In this document: positions 17,551 to 26,657 of the stretch, piece after piece
Numbering within the stretch: the first letter of the stretch is position 1
How the letters are laid out: every line of letters starts with the position of its first letter
Assembly: GCF_035984655.1 (NCBI RefSeq)
Contig: NZ_JAXCHT010000021.1
Span: 20,333 to 84,332 of the forward strand
Reading direction: 5' to 3'
Length of the DNA stretch: 64,000 nt
Origin: Actimicrobium sp035984655
GTDB lineage: Bacteria; Pseudomonadota; Gammaproteobacteria; Burkholderiales; Burkholderiaceae_D
Notes under the pieces: generated by a model
Databases searched by the model: none
Seen by the model: the letters and a program-made list of their open reading frames with translations, nothing else
Told to the model about the DNA's origin: nothing
Position numbers and translations under genes: made by a program

Positions 17551-19281
17551 ATGTCATTGGCCAACATGAAAGTCAGTACCAAACTCGCTTACGGTTTTGG
17601 ATTGTTGCTGATGCTGATGGTGATCATCGCGGGCATCGGCCTGTCGCGCATGAGTCAAATCAACGGCCGCGTCAATGAAATCGTCAACGAAAACAATGCG
17701 CAGACTTCGCTGGTGCTGGCCATGCGTGTCACGGTGCTGGACCGGATGATCGCGGTGCGCAACCTGATCCTGTTGACCGACGCGACCGAGATGGCGCCCG
17801 AAACCGAGCGCATCAAGGTGCAGGCTGAAAAATACGCCCAGGCCGAAGACAAGCTCAACAAGATGCTTGCCGCATCCGCAGCGACAAGCGCGGAAGAGAA
17901 ATCGCTGGTGGTGAAGATACGGGACCTGAACATGGCGGGCCTGCCGCTGATTGCCAAAGCGACAGCATTGGGGCTGGAGAACAAGAATGAGGAAGCCACT
18001 GCGGTACTGTTGAAGGAACTGCGTCCGGTGCAACGCCAATGGCTGGCAGCGCTGGGTGAGTTGATCGCACTGGAAGAAAAACAGAATCTCGATACCGCCG
18101 CCACCGCTGCGCAGGAATACGCTGGCGGCCGCACGCTGATGCTGTTGTTCGGTGTCGTTGCGGTGCTGGCCGGGATTGCCGCGTCAGTGCTGATTACCCG
18201 GTCATTGACAAAGCAACTTGGCGGCGAGCCGGGTTACGCGGTCGAAGTTGCCGGCAGGATTGCCGCCGGAGATCTTGCGTCCGACGTTGCGGTACGTACT
18301 GGCGACACCACCAGCATGCTGTATGCGATGGCGCGCATGCGCGATAACCTGGCCGACATTGTGCGGCAGGTGCGCAGCGGCACGGACACCATCGCCACCG
18401 CATCGAGCCAGATCGCCAGCGGCAATCTGGACCTGTCGTCGCGTACCGAAGAGCAGGCCAGTTCGCTCGAGGAAACCGCGTCGTCGATGGAAGAGCTGAC
18501 CTCGACCGTCAAGCAAAATGCCGACAACGCGCGGCAAGGCAACGGGCTGGCGATTTCGGCCTCGGATGTGGCCGTCAAGGGCGGTGCGGTGGTGGCTGAA
18601 GTGGTCGAGATGATGGGCTCGATCAATGCCTCGTCACGCAAGATTGTCGACATCATCGGCGTCATCGACGGCATTGCCTTCCAGACCAATATTCTGGCGC
18701 TGAACGCGGCGGTCGAAGCGGCCCGCGCCGGCGAGCAGGGCCGTGGTTTTGCGGTGGTTGCCTCGGAAGTGCGCAACCTCGCGCAGCGTTCCGCCGCCGC
18801 CGCCAAGGAGATCAAGACCCTCATCGGCGACTCGGTCGAGAAGGTCGATGCCGGCTCCAGGCTGGTCGATCAGGCCGGCGCGACGATGTCCGAGATTGTC
18901 AACAGCGTCAAGCACGTGACCGACATCATGGGCGAAATCATGTCGGCCAGCCAGGAACAGACCGCCGGGATCGAACAGATCAACCAGGCCATCGCGCAAA
19001 TGGATGAAGTCACGCAGCAGAACGCTGCACTGGTCGAGCAGGCTGCCGCTGCCGCGCAGAGCATGCAGGATCAGGCCGGCACGCTGTCAGGTGTGGTCAG
19101 CGTGTTTCAGGTGCCCGGCGGCGCGGTCAATGCGCCGGCGTCAAAGCCAGCCAGAACGGCGGCCCGCTCTGTCGCGGTCACACCGGCGCGCCGGCAGGCT
19201 GTGGCGCCGGCGCTGACCAGCAAGGCCCCGCGCAAGGTGGCCGCTGCCACCGGCAGCAACGATGATTGGGAAGAATTCTAA
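17551..19281 (+). CDS. Methyl-accepting chemotaxis protein with C-terminal tether
   Basis: A 576-residue chemoreceptor. TM1 is at about residues 11-32, a ~155-residue periplasmic four-helix-type sensor domain follows, TM2 is near 190-212 (LMLLFGVVAVLAGIAASVL), then HAMP and the MA signalling domain. The hairpin tip is intact (IAFQTNILALNAAVEAARAG). The protein ends in NDDWEEF after a flexible Ala/Pro/Lys-rich linker; this resembles the NWETF-type pentapeptide that tethers CheR and CheB, so it should be a high-abundance, self-adapting receptor. No che genes are adjacent. RBS GGGGAG lies just upstream. The ligand is unknown. Confidence 0.93.
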   Translation: MSLANMKVSTKLAYGFGLLLMLMVIIAGIGLSRMSQINGRVNEIVNENNAQTSLVLAMRVTVLDRMIAVRNLILLTDATEMAPETERIKVQAEKYAQAEDKLNKMLAASAATSAEEKSLVVKIRDLNMAGLPLIAKATALGLENKNEEATAVLLKELRPVQRQWLAALGELIALEEKQNLDTAATAAQEYAGGRTLMLLFGVVAVLAGIAASVLITRSLTKQLGGEPGYAVEVAGRIAAGDLASDVAVRTGDTTSMLYAMARMRDNLADIVRQVRSGTDTIATASSQIASGNLDLSSRTEEQASSLEETASSMEELTSTVKQNADNARQGNGLAISASDVAVKGGAVVAEVVEMMGSINASSRKIVDIIGVIDGIAFQTNILALNAAVEAARAGEQGRGFAVVASEVRNLAQRSAAAAKEIKTLIGDSVEKVDAGSRLVDQAGATMSEIVNSVKHVTDIMGEIMSASQEQTAGIEQINQAIAQMDEVTQQNAALVEQAAAAAQSMQDQAGTLSGVVSVFQVPGGAVNAPASKPARTAARSVAVTPARRQAVAPALTSKAPRKVAAATGSNDDWEEF

Positions 19282-19517
19282 GGGCCGGCACGGAACGAGG
19301 AGTGCGTTCAGGCGGGCTGTCGGTGCTGGGCGCGTCGTGCATGCCGCGTGCGGTGGTCCGGGCCGCCGGGGTGTTGTCGACATACCCCTGGTTGAACTCA
19401 AGCACCGTGCGCCAAGACGCCCGTCGCAGCGTTGATCTGATCAAGCGCAACGGTACGGCCGTCATCTTGTAGCGTAACGATCAGGGCGGCAGGGGCGGTT
19501 CGACACCGCACCAGCGC

Positions 19518-20174
19518 TCAGGCGTTTTTTGCCCGACCGTTCACGCGCCGGTAAAACTTCCACGCGCCACCGAGCACCACCGGCACCACGGCGGCGGCCA
19601 CGCCGATCATCACGATCGCGCTCAGGTGATCGCGAATGATCGGGATGTTCCCGAAAAAATAACCCGCCACGGTCAGGCCGACCACCCAGGCCAGCGCGCC
19701 AGTCACATTGAACAACTGAAAACGTGCAAACGACATCGCCGACACCCCCGCCACGAACGGCGCAAAAGTGCGCACGATCGGCACGAAGCGCGACAGCACG
19801 ATGGTTTTTCCGCCATGCTTTTCGTAGAACGTGTGGGTGCGCTGCAGTGCGGCCTGGTCGAGCCAGCGGTAGTTATGGGTATAGACCTTCTGGCCGATCT
19901 TGCGGCCGATCAGGTAGTTGAGCGTGTTGCCGGTAATGGCAGCCGCGACCAGCAAGGCCATCAGCACCGGCAGGCTCATCTGTCCGTCAGCGCAGAAGGC
20001 GCCGGCGATGAACAGCAAGGTGTCGCCCGGCAGGAACGGCAACACGACCAGACCGGTTTCACAAAATACGATGGCAAACAGCACCGCATAGACCAGCGAA
20101 CCATATTGTGTGATGAAAGTGCCAAGGTATTTATCGACGTGCATGATCAGGTCGATGAATTGCATGAAGTCCAT
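19518..20174 (-). CDS. DedA family membrane protein
   Basis: A 218-residue inner-membrane protein of the DedA/VTT family, thought to act in lipid (undecaprenyl phosphate) flipping and membrane homeostasis. Family landmarks are FCETGLVVLPFLPGDTLLF near residues 40-58, the GNTLNYLIGRKIG segment, FYEKHGGKTIVLSRFVPIVR and FAPFVAGVSAM. It starts at MDFMQFIDLI behind AGGAAA; an upstream in-frame ATG adds only a basic stretch. It is divergent from mutL, with 146 bp between the starts. Confidence 0.92.
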   Translation of the reverse strand: MDFMQFIDLIMHVDKYLGTFITQYGSLVYAVLFAIVFCETGLVVLPFLPGDTLLFIAGAFCADGQMSLPVLMALLVAAAITGNTLNYLIGRKIGQKVYTHNYRWLDQAALQRTHTFYEKHGGKTIVLSRFVPIVRTFAPFVAGVSAMSFARFQLFNVTGALAWVVGLTVAGYFFGNIPIIRDHLSAIVMIGVAAAVVPVVLGGAWKFYRRVNGRAKNA

Positions 20175-20308
20175 AGGTTTCCTGGTGATTTTGCGGCGCA
20201 GAGGCAGTTGCGGCGTGATCATACACTACCGTGTTTTGCGCCCGAACTGGCCCTGCCCGGAAAAAATGCCGGGGCTGATGCGCAGCGCAGCGTGACGCAG
20301 CCGACCGG

Positions 20309-20314
20309 TATAAT
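20309..20314 (+). promoter_or_regulatory. Consensus -10 box immediately upstream of mutL
   Basis: TATAAT lies seven bases before the mutL ATG at 20321, with no TTGACA-like box at 16-18 bp spacing. If used, transcription would begin at or next to the A of the start codon, producing a leaderless mRNA. It may also be a chance match. Confidence 0.35.
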
Positions 20315-20320
20315 CGCGCC

Positions 20321-22099
20321 ATGAATGCACCTCTCGCCGTACCCCGCGCCATCGCTGCGCTCAACGACCAGCTGATCTCGCAGATTGCCGCGGGCGAGGT
20401 GGTCGAACGCCCCTCGGCAGTGGTCAAGGAGCTGCTCGAAAACGCACTCGATGCCGGCGCCACGCAGATCACCATCCGGCTGGAGCAGGGCGGTATCAAG
20501 CGCATTGCCATCGTCGACAACGGCCATGGCATTCCGGTCGAGCAGATCAGCCTGGCACTGGCGCGGCACGCGACCTCCAAGATTGCCTCGCTCAACGATC
20601 TGGAGCATGTGGCGACGCTCGGCTTTCGCGGTGAAGCGCTGGCATCGATCGCGTCGGTGGCCCAACTGACACTGACCACCCGCACCGCGACGGCTGCGCA
20701 TGCGTGGGAAATGAGCCACGTCCACAGCGCGCCGGTGCCGGCCTCCGGCGGCGTCGGCACCACCATCGATGTGCAGGATCTATATTTCAATACGCCGGCG
20801 CGCCGCAAGTTCCTCAAGTCCGATCAGACCGAATTCGGTCACTGCGCCGAAGTGGTCCGCCGCATCGCGCTGTCGCGCCCCGACGTGACGTTTTCCTTGA
20901 CGCACAACGGCAAGACGGTCGACCACTGGACGCTGACCGACATCGCCAAACGCAGCGCGCAAATCCTCGGCAGCGATTTTGGCGCAGCGCGGTTGCCGCT
21001 CGACGAAGCCGCCGGACCGTTGCGTTTGCATGGATTCGCCGGCTTGCCGACGGCTTCGCGCGGGCGTGCCGACGCGCAGTATTTTTACGTCAACGGCCGC
21101 TTTGTGCGCGACAAACTGCTGACCCACGCAGTGCGCGCCGCCTATCAGGATGTGCTGCACGGCGACCGCTATCCATCGTACGTGCTGGCGCTCGATCTCG
21201 ACCCGGCGCTGGTCGATGTGAACGTGCACCCGTCCAAGATCGAAGTGCGGTTTCGCGACGGCCGCGCCGTGCATCAATTCGTGTTCCATGCTGTCACCCG
21301 CGCGCTGGCGCAGACCTCCGCCACCGCCGATGGCATGACGCCGCCACCGCAGGCCGCCGGCGCCTTGCCGTGGCAACGGCCGCAACAGCAAGGCGCCTTC
21401 GGCAGCCAGTTCTCGGGTGTGGCGCAAAGCACCGCGCAATACGGTGCGCTGTTCGGCGACAGCAACGATGCGTTCGAACAGGTCGCCACCACGCCGACGG
21501 CGATGCACACGGCGGAGTTCCCGCTTGGCTTCGCGCTGGCGCAGCTGCAGGGCATTTACATCCTGGCCCAGAACCTGGCCGGACTGGTGCTGGTCGACAT
21601 GCACGCCGCGCACGAACGCATCCTGTACGAGCAGTTCAAGACCGCGCTGGACGACGACACGCTGGCGGTGCAGCCGCTGCTGATCCCAGTGACGTTTCAC
21701 GCCGACGCCGTTGAAGTCGGCACCGCCAGCGATCATCAGGCCACGCTGATTGCACTCGGGTTCGACATTGCCGCGCTGTCGCCGACCACGCTGGCGGTGC
21801 GCGCGGTGCCGGCCTTGCTCAAGAACGCCGATGCGCAATCGCTGGCACGCGACGTGTTGCGCGACGTGCGCGAATTCGGCGGCTCGCGGGTGCTGCTGGA
21901 ACGCCGCAACGAACTGCTCGGCACGCTGGCCTGTCACACCGCCGTGCGCGCCAACCGCATCCTCAGCCTGCCTGAAATGAATGCCTTGCTGCGCCAGATG
22001 GAAACCACCGAACGCGCCGACCAGTGCAATCACGGCCGGCCGACCTGGGTGCAACTGGCGCTGGCCGATCTTGACCGGTTGTTCCTGCGTGGCCAATAA
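20321..22099 (+). CDS. mutL: DNA mismatch repair protein MutL
   Basis: A 592-residue MutL. The GHKL ATPase motifs are present: ELLENALDAGAT near residue 38, DNGHGIP near 66 and TLGFRGEALASIASV near 100. The transducer domain follows, then a variable linker rich in Gln/Ala (about 330-385), then the C-terminal dimerisation domain. That domain carries the metal-binding endonuclease-type motif as DMHAAHERILYE (the usual Gln is Met) and the distal CNHGRP motif, which fits species lacking MutH. It overlaps miaA by 11 bp, a widespread pairing. It probably reads from a -10 box just upstream. Confidence 0.96.
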   Translation: MNAPLAVPRAIAALNDQLISQIAAGEVVERPSAVVKELLENALDAGATQITIRLEQGGIKRIAIVDNGHGIPVEQISLALARHATSKIASLNDLEHVATLGFRGEALASIASVAQLTLTTRTATAAHAWEMSHVHSAPVPASGGVGTTIDVQDLYFNTPARRKFLKSDQTEFGHCAEVVRRIALSRPDVTFSLTHNGKTVDHWTLTDIAKRSAQILGSDFGAARLPLDEAAGPLRLHGFAGLPTASRGRADAQYFYVNGRFVRDKLLTHAVRAAYQDVLHGDRYPSYVLALDLDPALVDVNVHPSKIEVRFRDGRAVHQFVFHAVTRALAQTSATADGMTPPPQAAGALPWQRPQQQGAFGSQFSGVAQSTAQYGALFGDSNDAFEQVATTPTAMHTAEFPLGFALAQLQGIYILAQNLAGLVLVDMHAAHERILYEQFKTALDDDTLAVQPLLIPVTFHADAVEVGTASDHQATLIALGFDIAALSPTTLAVRAVPALLKNADAQSLARDVLRDVREFGGSRVLLERRNELLGTLACHTAVRANRILSLPEMNALLRQMETTERADQCNHGRPTWVQLALADLDRLFLRGQ

Positions 22100-23036
22100 A
22101 CCGCTGGCCATTGCCATCATGGGCCCGACCGCGTCGGGCAAGACCGCCGCCGCGCTGGCCATTGCCCGCGTCATTCCGTCAGAGATCATTTCGGTCGATT
22201 CGGCGCTGGTCTACCGCGGCATGGACATCGGCACCGCCAAGCCGACCGCGGCCGAACGCGCCGTCGCACCGCATCACCTGATCGACATCCTCGATCCGGC
22301 CGAGGCCTATTCGGCCATGCAGTTTCGCATCGCGACGCTGGCGCTGGTCGAACAGATCGTTGCGCGCGGCAAACTGCCGCTGCTGGTCGGCGGCACCATG
22401 CTGTATTTCAAGGCGCTGCGCGATGGTCTCGACGTGCTGCCCGAAGCCGACGCGACGGTGCGCGCCGAACTCGACGCCGAAGCCGCACGGATTGGTTCAC
22501 CCGGCATGCATGCCAAACTGGCACTGGTCGATCCCGCCAGCGCGGCAAGGCTGGAGCCGAACGACAGCCAGCGCATCCAGCGCGCGCTGGAGATTTTCCG
22601 TCTGACCGGGGTGCCGATGTCCGACCTGCTGGCCCAAGCCGCGCCGGTATCGTTGCCATTTACGCTACTCCCGGTCGGTCTCGAACCGTCCGACCGCAGC
22701 GTGCTGCATCAGCGCATCGCCAGTCGCTTCGACGCCATGCTGGACCGCGCCGGCCCCAACCTGATCGACGAAGTGATCGGCCTGCGCGCCCGCAGCGACC
22801 TGCATCCGGGCCTGCCGTCGATGCGCTGCGTCGGCTACCGGCAAACCTGGGAATACCTCGACGGCCAGATCGACCTCCCCACGCTGCGCGACAAGGGCCT
22901 CGCCGCCACCCGCCAGCTTGCCAAGCGCCAACTGACCTGGCTGCGCGCCATCCCGGACCGCCACGTCATCGACTGCCTCGATCCCGCCGCGAGCCAGCTG
23001 GTGCTGGCGCACATCGAACGCGCACTGGGCGGGTGA
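22089..23036 (+). CDS. miaA: tRNA dimethylallyltransferase MiaA
   Basis: A 315-residue enzyme that adds a dimethylallyl group to A37 of UNN-decoding tRNAs. Walker A GPTASGKT is near residue 12, followed by the family signatures DSALVYRGMDIGTAKP and GGTMLYFKAL, and near the C-terminus CVGYRQTWEYL. No ATG fits; the GTG at 22089 inside the end of mutL places the P-loop at the normal distance and is chosen. Translation is likely coupled to mutL. It is followed by the tRNA-Met promoter. Confidence 0.94.
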   Translation: MANKPLAIAIMGPTASGKTAAALAIARVIPSEIISVDSALVYRGMDIGTAKPTAAERAVAPHHLIDILDPAEAYSAMQFRIATLALVEQIVARGKLPLLVGGTMLYFKALRDGLDVLPEADATVRAELDAEAARIGSPGMHAKLALVDPASAARLEPNDSQRIQRALEIFRLTGVPMSDLLAQAAPVSLPFTLLPVGLEPSDRSVLHQRIASRFDAMLDRAGPNLIDEVIGLRARSDLHPGLPSMRCVGYRQTWEYLDGQIDLPTLRDKGLAATRQLAKRQLTWLRAIPDRHVIDCLDPAASQLVLAHIERALGG

Positions 23037-23065
23037 GCGACGCGCAAATCGGCGCGAATTGCGGC

Positions 23066-23094
23066 TTGACAGAAAAACCCAAGTTACCCATACT
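23066..23094 (+). promoter_or_regulatory. Sigma-70 promoter of tRNA-Met
   Basis: TTGACA at 23066-23071 and CATACT at 23089-23094 are separated by 17 bp; the mature tRNA begins 12 bp after the -10 box. Perfect -35 and optimal spacing suit a strong stable-RNA promoter. Confidence 0.75.
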
Positions 23095-23106
23095 CTCGGG
23101 CTGTTT

Positions 23107-23183
23107 GGTGATATAGCTCAGTTGGTTAGAGCACAGCACTCATAATGCTGGGGTCGGTGGTTCAAATCCACCTATCACCACCA
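23107..23183 (+). tRNA. tRNA-Met (elongator), anticodon CAT
   Basis: A 77-nt cloverleaf with encoded CCA. The acceptor arms GGTGATA and TATCACC pair in all seven positions. The anticodon loop is CTCATAA between CAGCA and TGCTG, and the T arm contains GGTTCAAATCC. The seven paired acceptor bases and a starting G rule out initiator tRNA. The body is that of elongator Met rather than the tRNA-Ile(CAT) that TilS modifies, but the latter cannot be excluded by anticodon alone. Confidence 0.95.
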
Positions 23184-23215
23184 AGAATTGGCATCGAGAA
23201 GTACCCAGAAATACA

Positions 23216-23254
23216 AAAACCCGCAGCTCTCGCTATGAGACCTGCGGGTTTTTT
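23216..23254. terminator. Rho-independent terminator, probably bidirectional
   Basis: Arms AACCCGCAG (23218-23226) and CTGCGGGTT (23242-23250) pair perfectly, followed by a T-run on the plus strand; an A-run precedes the left arm, giving a T-run on the minus strand as well. It ends the tRNA-Met transcript and can also end the ABC permease transcript arriving from the right. Confidence 0.85.
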
Positions 23255-23379
23255 GTGCGCTGACACGTCAGGACGTCCGTTGACGCCGCGCGCTGCCTGC
23301 GCCTGGCGAACGACCGGTACCGCGGGTATCGTCCTTGATCGGCAGCCATTGCATCGTGAGCGGGCGTGCGAAGAACCCG

Positions 23380-25749
23380 TTACTCATACTGCAAGGCCCG
23401 CGCCACCGGCATCCGCATGGCTTGCCATGCCGGCCACATGCATGCGAGCACGGACACGCCGGTGACCAGTGCAAACCAGCGCAAGACGCCGCCGGGTTCT
23501 GGCGTGAGCGCCGTGGGAACCGCGAACATGACGCGCCCGAAAGCCTGGCCAAGCACCACGCTGACCGGCACTGAAAGCGGCAACGCCAACAGCCAGCCGA
23601 GCAGCGCCATGACCATGCCTTCCAGCTGGACCATCCCGAGGATAGTGCTGCTGCGTGCGCCGATGGCGCGCAGCACGCCGATCTCGCGCTGGCGCTCCAG
23701 CACTGCCACGCTCATCGTCGTGGCCAGGCCGATGCCACCGACCACGATCATCACCCAACCCATCACGCCAAGAAAACTCACGACCATCTGCAGGTGATCT
23801 TCGACACCCTGGCGGGCATCGCTCTGCAGGCGAGCCGCGCGGACCTCCGCGCCCCGGCTTGCGAGCGCGGTGCGCAAGCGCCGGATCAGCTCGCGCTGGC
23901 CATCAGTGCTGCGGTCGCGCGCCTGTACAAGGAGCAGCGACGCCAGTGTGTCGCCCTGCCAGTCGGCGCGCGCGGTTTGTGCGGTATAGGCAATCGCATC
24001 GGGCCCACTGTCGACGATGCCGATCAGCTGAAACGAGGCCGGGCGGCCCTCGACCTGCAGTTGCACAGGCTGGCCAAGCTGCAAGCCTGGATTGCTTTTC
24101 AATAGTGCGCTGCCGATCACGATGCCGTCGACTTCGCCGTCGCGCAACCAACGGCCGTCGCGCAGCATGGGGACCAGCACGCGGCTGCGGACTGGCACGG
24201 CCAGCACATCGAAGGCATTCCCCGCGGTGCCGTCGTCGTGTGCCAGTGCGGCGGTGGCGCGTCCCCAGGCTTCCGCAACGGCCACGCCCGGGACCGCGAC
24301 GGCGGCAGCCACCAGATCGCGCGCCGGCATGGGCGTGGTCATTCGCAAATTCACGTCATAGCGTTGGGCGTCGAACAGCCGATCCACGGAATGCTTGACC
24401 GCCACGCTCAGGTTGCCGGCGCCAACGAAGGTCGCCCCCGCCGCGGCCAGCGCCAGCAAACTCAACCAGCAGCGCGAGCGTTGCCGAAACGCGTTATGCA
24501 ACGACAGCAATTGCGGCCGGGCCAAGGGCAGACCTTGCAGCCAGCGACGCGTGCGATTGCCCGAGGTGCTGGCAGGCAGGCCGGTGTGACGCAAGATGTC
24601 GGCCACCGGCTGCCGACAGGCGGTTGCAACCGGCCACGCTGCGGCCAGCACTGGCAAGGCAATGCCGACGGCGACCTGCACCAGCAGCGCCCAGACCGGG
24701 ATGGCACATTGGTCCAGCGGAAAATTCAACATCTCCGCCTGAAAGTCGCCATACAGGCGTCCCAGCCAGGCGGCCAACGGCAATGCCACGCTGACGGCCA
24801 GCACGCCAAGGCCCGCTGCGAACAACAGGAATTGCGCCGCCAGTTGCCCCTCGCTGGCACCCAGCGCCTTCATCACGCCCAGTTCCCGGCGTCGGCCGGC
24901 GAGCATGGCGGAAATCAGGTTGACCATCAGGCTGGCGCACACCATCAGGGTCAGTACACCAAAAGCGCCCTGGACAATGGTCAGCGACTCCATCTGTGCG
25001 GCATGGATGTGCTGGCCCGGCATGGGTACATCAATGCGACCGACGCGCCGGCCTTGCGCCTCTGCCAGCGTCTTGACACGCCACGCCAGCTGGCGCACCG
25101 TGGCCTGGCTGGGGGCCGGATCGGTGACGGTGAACTGCAATTCGTCGAACGTTGGCGGGGTGCCCAGGCTGCGCAAGGTCGCCAGGCTGACGTAGCCGTA
25201 GACGACGTGCTCCATCCAGCCGGGGGCGACCGACACGTCGCGCACCAGTCCGCCCACTTTTAGCGCTATCGGCGCCGTGCCGGGGACGGCAAGCAGCACA
25301 TCCTGTCCCACCGCGGCGCCGGAATAGCCCAGCGAGGAGCGCTCGATGATCACCTCGCCCGGCGCCGGCGGCCATGCGCCCTCGACGTTCTGCAGGCGCC
25401 CGATATCGGGCCGCGTGACATCGTCGACTGCATGCAGCACGACGCTCTTGCGCTCGCCGACCGTCTGCAGTGTCGCGCTCAGCGTGCGCCGCAACCGTAC
25501 GGCGCGGATGCCCGGCATCTGTTGCACACGGGCGACGAAGGCAGCATCCAACGGAACCACTTGTAGTGTCGCCGCTACCGGATGGCTCGCGCCATAGACG
25601 GTCTGCGTTGCCGTGCGTACCAGGGCCCAGGCGTCGAGCACCGCACCGGCGCCGATCAGGCCCAGCGCGACAGCCACCACGACCAGCAAGGTACGGGCGC
25701 GGTGACGCCGGGCGTCGCGCACGACCATGCGCCAGCGGGTATCAAACAT
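23380..25749 (-). CDS. FtsX-like ABC transporter permease (MacB/LolCE-like, large form)
   Basis: A 789-residue permease with two FtsX-type membrane modules. There is an N-terminal TM helix (residues about 22-42), a ~230-residue periplasmic domain, and a three-TM module around 265-380. A fourth TM follows a cytoplasmic stretch, then a second periplasmic domain and a final three-TM module ending before LQYE. This double-FtsX layout belongs to mechanotransmitting ABC systems that export or extract lipids, peptides or lipoproteins. The start ATGTTTGA overlaps the stop of the ATPase gene by 8 bp, so stoichiometric synthesis is expected. An in-frame ATG at 25764 is possible. Substrate is unknown; the nearby LytS/LytTR pair suggests envelope-stress or peptide sensing. 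Confidence 0.9.
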   Translation of the reverse strand: MFDTRWRMVVRDARRHRARTLLVVVAVALGLIGAGAVLDAWALVRTATQTVYGASHPVAATLQVVPLDAAFVARVQQMPGIRAVRLRRTLSATLQTVGERKSVVLHAVDDVTRPDIGRLQNVEGAWPPAPGEVIIERSSLGYSGAAVGQDVLLAVPGTAPIALKVGGLVRDVSVAPGWMEHVVYGYVSLATLRSLGTPPTFDELQFTVTDPAPSQATVRQLAWRVKTLAEAQGRRVGRIDVPMPGQHIHAAQMESLTIVQGAFGVLTLMVCASLMVNLISAMLAGRRRELGVMKALGASEGQLAAQFLLFAAGLGVLAVSVALPLAAWLGRLYGDFQAEMLNFPLDQCAIPVWALLVQVAVGIALPVLAAAWPVATACRQPVADILRHTGLPASTSGNRTRRWLQGLPLARPQLLSLHNAFRQRSRCWLSLLALAAAGATFVGAGNLSVAVKHSVDRLFDAQRYDVNLRMTTPMPARDLVAAAVAVPGVAVAEAWGRATAALAHDDGTAGNAFDVLAVPVRSRVLVPMLRDGRWLRDGEVDGIVIGSALLKSNPGLQLGQPVQLQVEGRPASFQLIGIVDSGPDAIAYTAQTARADWQGDTLASLLLVQARDRSTDGQRELIRRLRTALASRGAEVRAARLQSDARQGVEDHLQMVVSFLGVMGWVMIVVGGIGLATTMSVAVLERQREIGVLRAIGARSSTILGMVQLEGMVMALLGWLLALPLSVPVSVVLGQAFGRVMFAVPTALTPEPGGVLRWFALVTGVSVLACMWPAWQAMRMPVARALQYE

Positions 25750-26500
25750 GGCGTCCCTCGGCATCCGCCATGCGGCCGTCCACCAGCGTGATCGTGCGGT
25801 GGGCGCGGCGCAGCACGGCGGGGTCGTGCGTCACCATGACCAGGGTCTGGCCGTCGGCCACCAGCTCAAGCAGCAGATCCAGCAATGCCGCTGTGTTGCG
25901 CGTGTCGAGATTGCCGGTCGGTTCGTCGGCCAGCAGCAAGGTGGGGGCATTGGCCAGGGCGCGTGCCACGGCGACGCGCTGCTGCTGTCCGCCGGACATG
26001 AACGATGGCAGCTTGTCGGCCTGTGCCGCTATCCCGAGACGTGCCAGCAGGGCCATCGCGCGGCTGCGCCGCTCGCGCCCAGGCCAGCGCGCCGCGAGAT
26101 CCATCGGGAGCATCACATTCTCGAGCGCGGACAGGGACGGCATCAGCTGGAAGAACTGGAACACGATGCCGACAGCTACGCCGCGCCAATGCGCCAGGTC
26201 GCGCTCCGGCAGCGCATGGACGGCCTGGCCATCGACCCAGATTTCGCCCGTGCTTGGCCGGTCCAGCCCGCCGAGGAGATTGAGCACGGTGGATTTTCCA
26301 CTGCCGGACTGGCCGCAGATGGCGACGAACTCGCCACGCTGGACCTGCAGGTCGAAGCCTTCCAGCGCAGTGCAGATTGCGCCAGCGCCGGCGTAGGTCT
26401 TGCCTACCCCGCAAAGGCGTACCAGCGGGGCTGCCGCAGCGGAGTGCACCGGCAGGGCCGCAGCGCCAGGCGTGGCGACGTAGGGGGCGGACAAATTCAT
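25742..26500 (-). CDS. ABC transporter ATP-binding protein (MacB/LolD-type)
   Basis: A 252-residue ATPase partner of the FtsX-like permease. Walker A is GQSGSGKST near residue 62, the Q-loop is in VFQFFQLMPSLSALENVMLP, the signature MSGGQQQRVAVARAL is near 163 and Walker B with LLLADEPTGNLDT is near 182. EPTGNLD is typical of the LolD/MacB/FtsE branch. The start MNLSAPYVA at 26500 follows GGGAAA. It has a ~25-residue Ala/Pro-rich N-terminal tail before the domain. It is divergent from the exported protein gene at 26658. Confidence 0.93.
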   Translation of the reverse strand: MNLSAPYVATPGAAALPVHSAAAAPLVRLCGVGKTYAGAGAICTALEGFDLQVQRGEFVAICGQSGSGKSTVLNLLGGLDRPSTGEIWVDGQAVHALPERDLAHWRGVAVGIVFQFFQLMPSLSALENVMLPMDLAARWPGRERRSRAMALLARLGIAAQADKLPSFMSGGQQQRVAVARALANAPTLLLADEPTGNLDTRNTAALLDLLLELVADGQTLVMVTHDPAVLRRAHRTITLVDGRMADAEGRHV

Positions 26501-26657
26501 GAGCAGTTTCCCGGATCGATGGATGGTGCGGGAAAGCATAGACGGAGCAGCATCGGCAGCGCTGACCGTTCACCCCCCTGGTTGGGCGATTGGGCGAATA
26601 TCGCCGTTTGCGTGCAGGGGCCATGCTAGGCTCTGGCCATCTTTTCCGGGAGCTGCC

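Noticed and set aside
19282..19517. A 68-codon frame in the gap between the chemoreceptor and DedA genes
   Set aside because: It overlaps the chemoreceptor end, lacks an RBS and has an unconvincing Arg/Gly-rich translation; the gap shows nothing else.
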